From Deltaproteobacteria bacterium (GTDB lineage Bacteria > Desulfobacterota > Desulfobacteria > Desulfobacterales > Desulfosarcinaceae), in NCBI GenBank assembly GCA_020444075.1, contig JAHLLR010000009.1, forward strand, positions 41,997-105,996: a stretch of DNA of 64,000 nucleotides, given 5' to 3'. How positions within the stretch are numbered: position 1 is the stretch's first letter; the number at the start of each line of letters is the position of its first letter. The notes below the pieces were generated by a model that ran no database searches, was not told where the DNA came from, and worked only from the letters and a program-made list of their open reading frames with translations. Shown here piece by piece: positions 61,725 through 64,000 of this stretch. Position numbers and translations under genes: made by a program.

Positions 61725-62729
61725 ATGAGTATAAAAATAGGCATCAACGGCTTTGGCAGAATCGGTCGCGTGGTTTTCCGGGCCGCCATGAACCATCCGG
61801 ATGTGGAAGTCGTGGCGATCAATGACCTGACTGACGCTGCAACCATGGCCCACCTGCTTCAATATGATTCGGTCCATGCCAGGTTGGATATGGAGATCAA
61901 GGCCAAAGACGGAGCCATCGAAGTCAACGGCAAACCCATCGCCTACACTGCCGTCAAAGATCCCGAAAAGCTGGCCTGGAAGAATTACGGTGTTGATATC
62001 GCCTGCGAATGCACCGGCCTTTTCAGAGACCGCGACAACGCGGCCAAACACCTGACCGCTGGCGCCCGCAAAGTGATCATTTCCGCTCCCGCCAAGGACC
62101 CGGACATCACCATCGTCATGGGTGTCAACGCCAACAAGTACGATCCCAAGCAGCACCACATTATATCCAACGCATCGTGCACCACCAACTGTCTGGCGCC
62201 GGTGGCCAAAGTTCTGCTGGAAAACTTCGGCATAAAGAGCGGACTCATGACGACCATCCACTCTTACACGGGTGATCAACGCCTGCTTGACTTCCCCCAC
62301 AAAGATCTTCGCCGGGCCAGAGCCGCTGCCTTATCCATGATCCCGACCACCACCGGTGCGGCCAAAGCCGTCGCCCTGGTGCTTCCCGAATTGGAGGGCA
62401 AACTCAACGGCCTGGCTATCCGCGTACCCACCCCCAACGTCTCCATTGTTGATGTGGTGGTCAACGTGGAAAAAGCGGGCGTCACAAAATCAGATATCAA
62501 TGAAGCGCTCAAGGAAGCGTCCGAAGGTACACTCAAGGGTATTTTGGGATACAGCGATCTGCCACTGGTTTCCACGGATTTCAATGGCTGCCCGCTTTCA
62601 TCGATCGTCGATGCGCCGACCACCTATGTCGTGGCCAATATGGTGAAGGTGCTCTCCTGGTACGACAACGAAACCGGCTACTCCAACCGCATGGTAGATC
62701 TGGCCGCCATGATTGGCAAACAACTGTAG
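61725..62729 (+). CDS. gap: Glyceraldehyde-3-phosphate dehydrogenase, type I
   Basis: Gap oxidises glyceraldehyde-3-phosphate with NAD and phosphate. The 334-residue protein has GINGFGRIGRVVFRAA for NAD binding, the active-site Cys in SNASCTTNCLAPVAK (~150), HSYTGDQRLLDFPHKD and the S-loop segment RVPTPNVSIVDVVVN. Length is standard. AGGAGG precedes the ATG. tpiA follows, forming a small glycolytic/gluconeogenic pair. The 229-bp gap before gap holds a T-rich stretch but no convincing promoter. Confidence 0.97.
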   Translation: MSIKIGINGFGRIGRVVFRAAMNHPDVEVVAINDLTDAATMAHLLQYDSVHARLDMEIKAKDGAIEVNGKPIAYTAVKDPEKLAWKNYGVDIACECTGLFRDRDNAAKHLTAGARKVIISAPAKDPDITIVMGVNANKYDPKQHHIISNASCTTNCLAPVAKVLLENFGIKSGLMTTIHSYTGDQRLLDFPHKDLRRARAAALSMIPTTTGAAKAVALVLPELEGKLNGLAIRVPTPNVSIVDVVVNVEKAGVTKSDINEALKEASEGTLKGILGYSDLPLVSTDFNGCPLSSIVDAPTTYVVANMVKVLSWYDNETGYSNRMVDLAAMIGKQL

Positions 62730-62823
62730 TACGGTATTAACGCGAAGTGCCCCAAATTAAGCAGATTGGCTGAATAGAGACAAAAAGATTCGGATGCTTC
62801 ACGCCAAGAGGAGAAAATAACCG

Positions 62824-63585
62824 ATGAGCAGTCGAACCCCACTGATTGCAGGCAACTGGAAAATGCACAAAACCGGTTTTCAGGCCGTAGAGGCCGCCAG
62901 TCATCTGAAAAGCCTTGTCAAAAAAGCAACGGACGTAGAGGTAATGGTCGCCCCCCCTTTTACCGCCCTTTACCAGGTGGCCCAGGCACTCAAAGGCAGT
63001 ACGATCGGCCTGGGAGCGCAGAACCTTTATTGGGAGAAACAGGGTGCTTTCACCGGTGAAATATCCTCGGAGATGCTGGTGGATGCCGGTTGCAGCCACG
63101 TGATCATCGGTCACTCCGAACGCAGACTGTTCTTTGGCGAGACGGATTCAACCGTCAATCGTAAAATTAAGGCCGCCCTTTCGGCGGACCTTGTTCCCGT
63201 TTTTTGCATCGGTGAAACAGAGGCCCAGCGTGAAGACGGCGAGACATTTTCTATACTTGACAAACAGGTTCGAGATGGTCTAAAAGATTTTGTTTTTGAT
63301 GACCTATCTGGTCTCGTTGTTGCTTATGAACCAGTCTGGGCCATCGGTACCGGAAAAACAGCTTCCAGGGAACAGGCGCAGGAGGCTCATCAATTTATCC
63401 GGTCGCTGCTCGATACGCTGTTTGGAAAACCGTTTGCCAGCGCCGTTCGCATCCTTTACGGAGGGAGCGTAAAACCGGACAATGTCCGGGCTCTCATGGA
63501 AATGCCGGATGTTGACGGCGCCTTGGTCGGTGGGGCCAGCTTGGATCCAGAAACCTTCAGCAAGCTGGTTTATTTTAATCTTTGA
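62824..63585 (+). CDS. tpiA: Triosephosphate isomerase
   Basis: TpiA interconverts the triose phosphates. The 253-residue TIM-barrel protein has the catalytic Lys13 in GNWKMHKT, the catalytic His in IIGHSERR, the catalytic Glu in VVAYEPVWAIGTGK and the phosphate-binding YGGSVKPDNV. It follows gap by 94 bp in the same orientation and precedes secG by 24 bp. Confidence 0.97.
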   Translation: MSSRTPLIAGNWKMHKTGFQAVEAASHLKSLVKKATDVEVMVAPPFTALYQVAQALKGSTIGLGAQNLYWEKQGAFTGEISSEMLVDAGCSHVIIGHSERRLFFGETDSTVNRKIKAALSADLVPVFCIGETEAQREDGETFSILDKQVRDGLKDFVFDDLSGLVVAYEPVWAIGTGKTASREQAQEAHQFIRSLLDTLFGKPFASAVRILYGGSVKPDNVRALMEMPDVDGALVGGASLDPETFSKLVYFNL

Positions 63586-63609
63586 GTGAACCGTAAAAGA
63601 CGATAACCA

Positions 63610-63936
63610 ATGTCCATATTGTTGATAGTCATTCACGTGGTAGTGTGCATCGCCCTGATCCTGATCGTGTTGCTCCAGACCGGTAAAGGCGCAGACATGG
63701 GAGCTGCCTTCGGCGGTGGTTCCAGCCAGACACTATTCGGAAGCACCGGGGCGTCAACTTTTCTGAGCAAAGCAACCACGGTGGCAGCAATCGTATTCAT
63801 GCTCACGTCTCTGACACTAGCCTACGTGTCCGGCGGCAAAGTCACGAAATCGGTGGTCACGGATACCAAGGCGCCCATTGAACAGTCGTCGCAAACAGGA
63901 AATAATGCCACTGATACCGGTTCGAAATCAGAATAA
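63610..63936 (+). CDS. secG: Preprotein translocase subunit SecG
   Basis: SecG is the auxiliary membrane subunit of the Sec translocon. The 108-residue protein has two transmembrane helices (LLIVIHVVVCIALILIVLLQ and VAAIVFMLTSLTLAYV) separated by the conserved QTGKGADMGAAFGGGSSQTL loop. The gene order tpiA-secG-tRNA-Leu is widespread in bacteria. A short polar tail completes the protein. Confidence 0.95.
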   Translation: MSILLIVIHVVVCIALILIVLLQTGKGADMGAAFGGGSSQTLFGSTGASTFLSKATTVAAIVFMLTSLTLAYVSGGKVTKSVVTDTKAPIEQSSQTGNNATDTGSKSE

Positions 63937-63953
63937 AATCAAATGGCACCCAT

Positions 63954-64000
63954 GCCGAGGTGGTGGAATCTGGTAGACACGCTATCTTGAGGGGGTAGTG
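63954..64000 (+). tRNA. tRNA-Leu(GAG), 5' part only
   Basis: The sequence begins GCCGAGGTGGTGGAATCTGG and has the Leu-type D arm. The anticodon stem CTATC/GGTAG pairs around loop TTGAGGG, giving anticodon GAG, which reads CUC and CUU. The window ends in the variable-arm region, so the 3' half lies outside. It follows secG by 17 bp, a common placement. Confidence 0.9.

Overview
The window looks like a 64 kb piece of the chromosome of an anaerobic Desulfobacterota (delta-proteobacterial) bacterium, most likely a sulfate reducer of the Desulfobacterales. I infer this from gene content: the complete futalosine route to menaquinone, a ferredoxin-linked 2-oxoacid oxidoreductase, a DUF39 homocysteine-biosynthesis protein, DUF134 and Mrp proteins, and a Gram-negative envelope gene set (kdsA, kdsC, lptCAB) joined to rpoN and PTS-Ntr genes. 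No database was searched. The region is nearly all housekeeping genes. I saw no prophage, transposase, CRISPR array or rRNA operon.

Layout, left to right. 1-5.9 kb, minus strand: a truncated PAS sensor protein, a large cyclic-nucleotide/CBS/DUF294 regulator, an Mrp-type ATPase, a DUF134 DNA-binding protein, a small membrane protein and a LysM protein. 6.3-7.8 kb, plus: a small cytosolic protein and an M29 aminopeptidase. 7.8-10.7 kb, minus: a CheY-like regulator with an unusual upstream region, a repeat-bearing spacer, a DUF151 nuclease, miaB and a DUF4911 gene. 10.8-14.2 kb, plus: recJ, an unknown protein and an RNase Z-like hydrolase. 14.2-28.1 kb, minus: guaB, dnaE, a DegT aminotransferase, then mqnD, mqnB, a UbiA prenyltransferase, ubiX, ubiD, mqnE, mqnA and mqnC, tightly packed. 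28.4-29.0 kb, plus: a Sua5-family gene. 29.1-38.6 kb, minus: a P-loop ATPase, a four-subunit 2-oxoacid:ferredoxin oxidoreductase, hisC, cmk, rpsA, sppA, and an orphan ParA with a small partner. 38.9-46.8 kb, mainly plus: a NamZ-type muramidase, plsB, a MurU-AmgK-like fusion, a plant-like dapB and cheX, with one small minus-strand membrane gene. 47.0-54.0 kb, minus: an M23 peptidase, DUF39, thpR, recA and alaS. 54.2-64 kb, plus: kdsA-kdsC-lptC-lptA-lptB-rpoN-hpf-ptsN-rapZ-IIA(Man), gap, tpiA, secG and the start of a tRNA-Leu.

How the genes work together. The mqn cluster supplies every futalosine-pathway step from chorismate to demethylmenaquinone, and only the final methyltransferase is missing from it. 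NamZ and the MurU-AmgK fusion could form a cytosolic peptidoglycan-recycling shunt to UDP-MurNAc. The kds/lpt block makes Kdo and drives LPS export, and its linkage to rpoN, hpf, ptsN and rapZ is classical, although HPr and Enzyme I are absent here.

I did not find a clearly unprecedented multi-gene system. The observations most worth checking are the plant-type dihydrodipicolinate reductase, the phased tandem repeats upstream of the single-domain response regulator, the muropeptide-recycling pair, and the orphan ParA module attached to cmk-rpsA-sppA.
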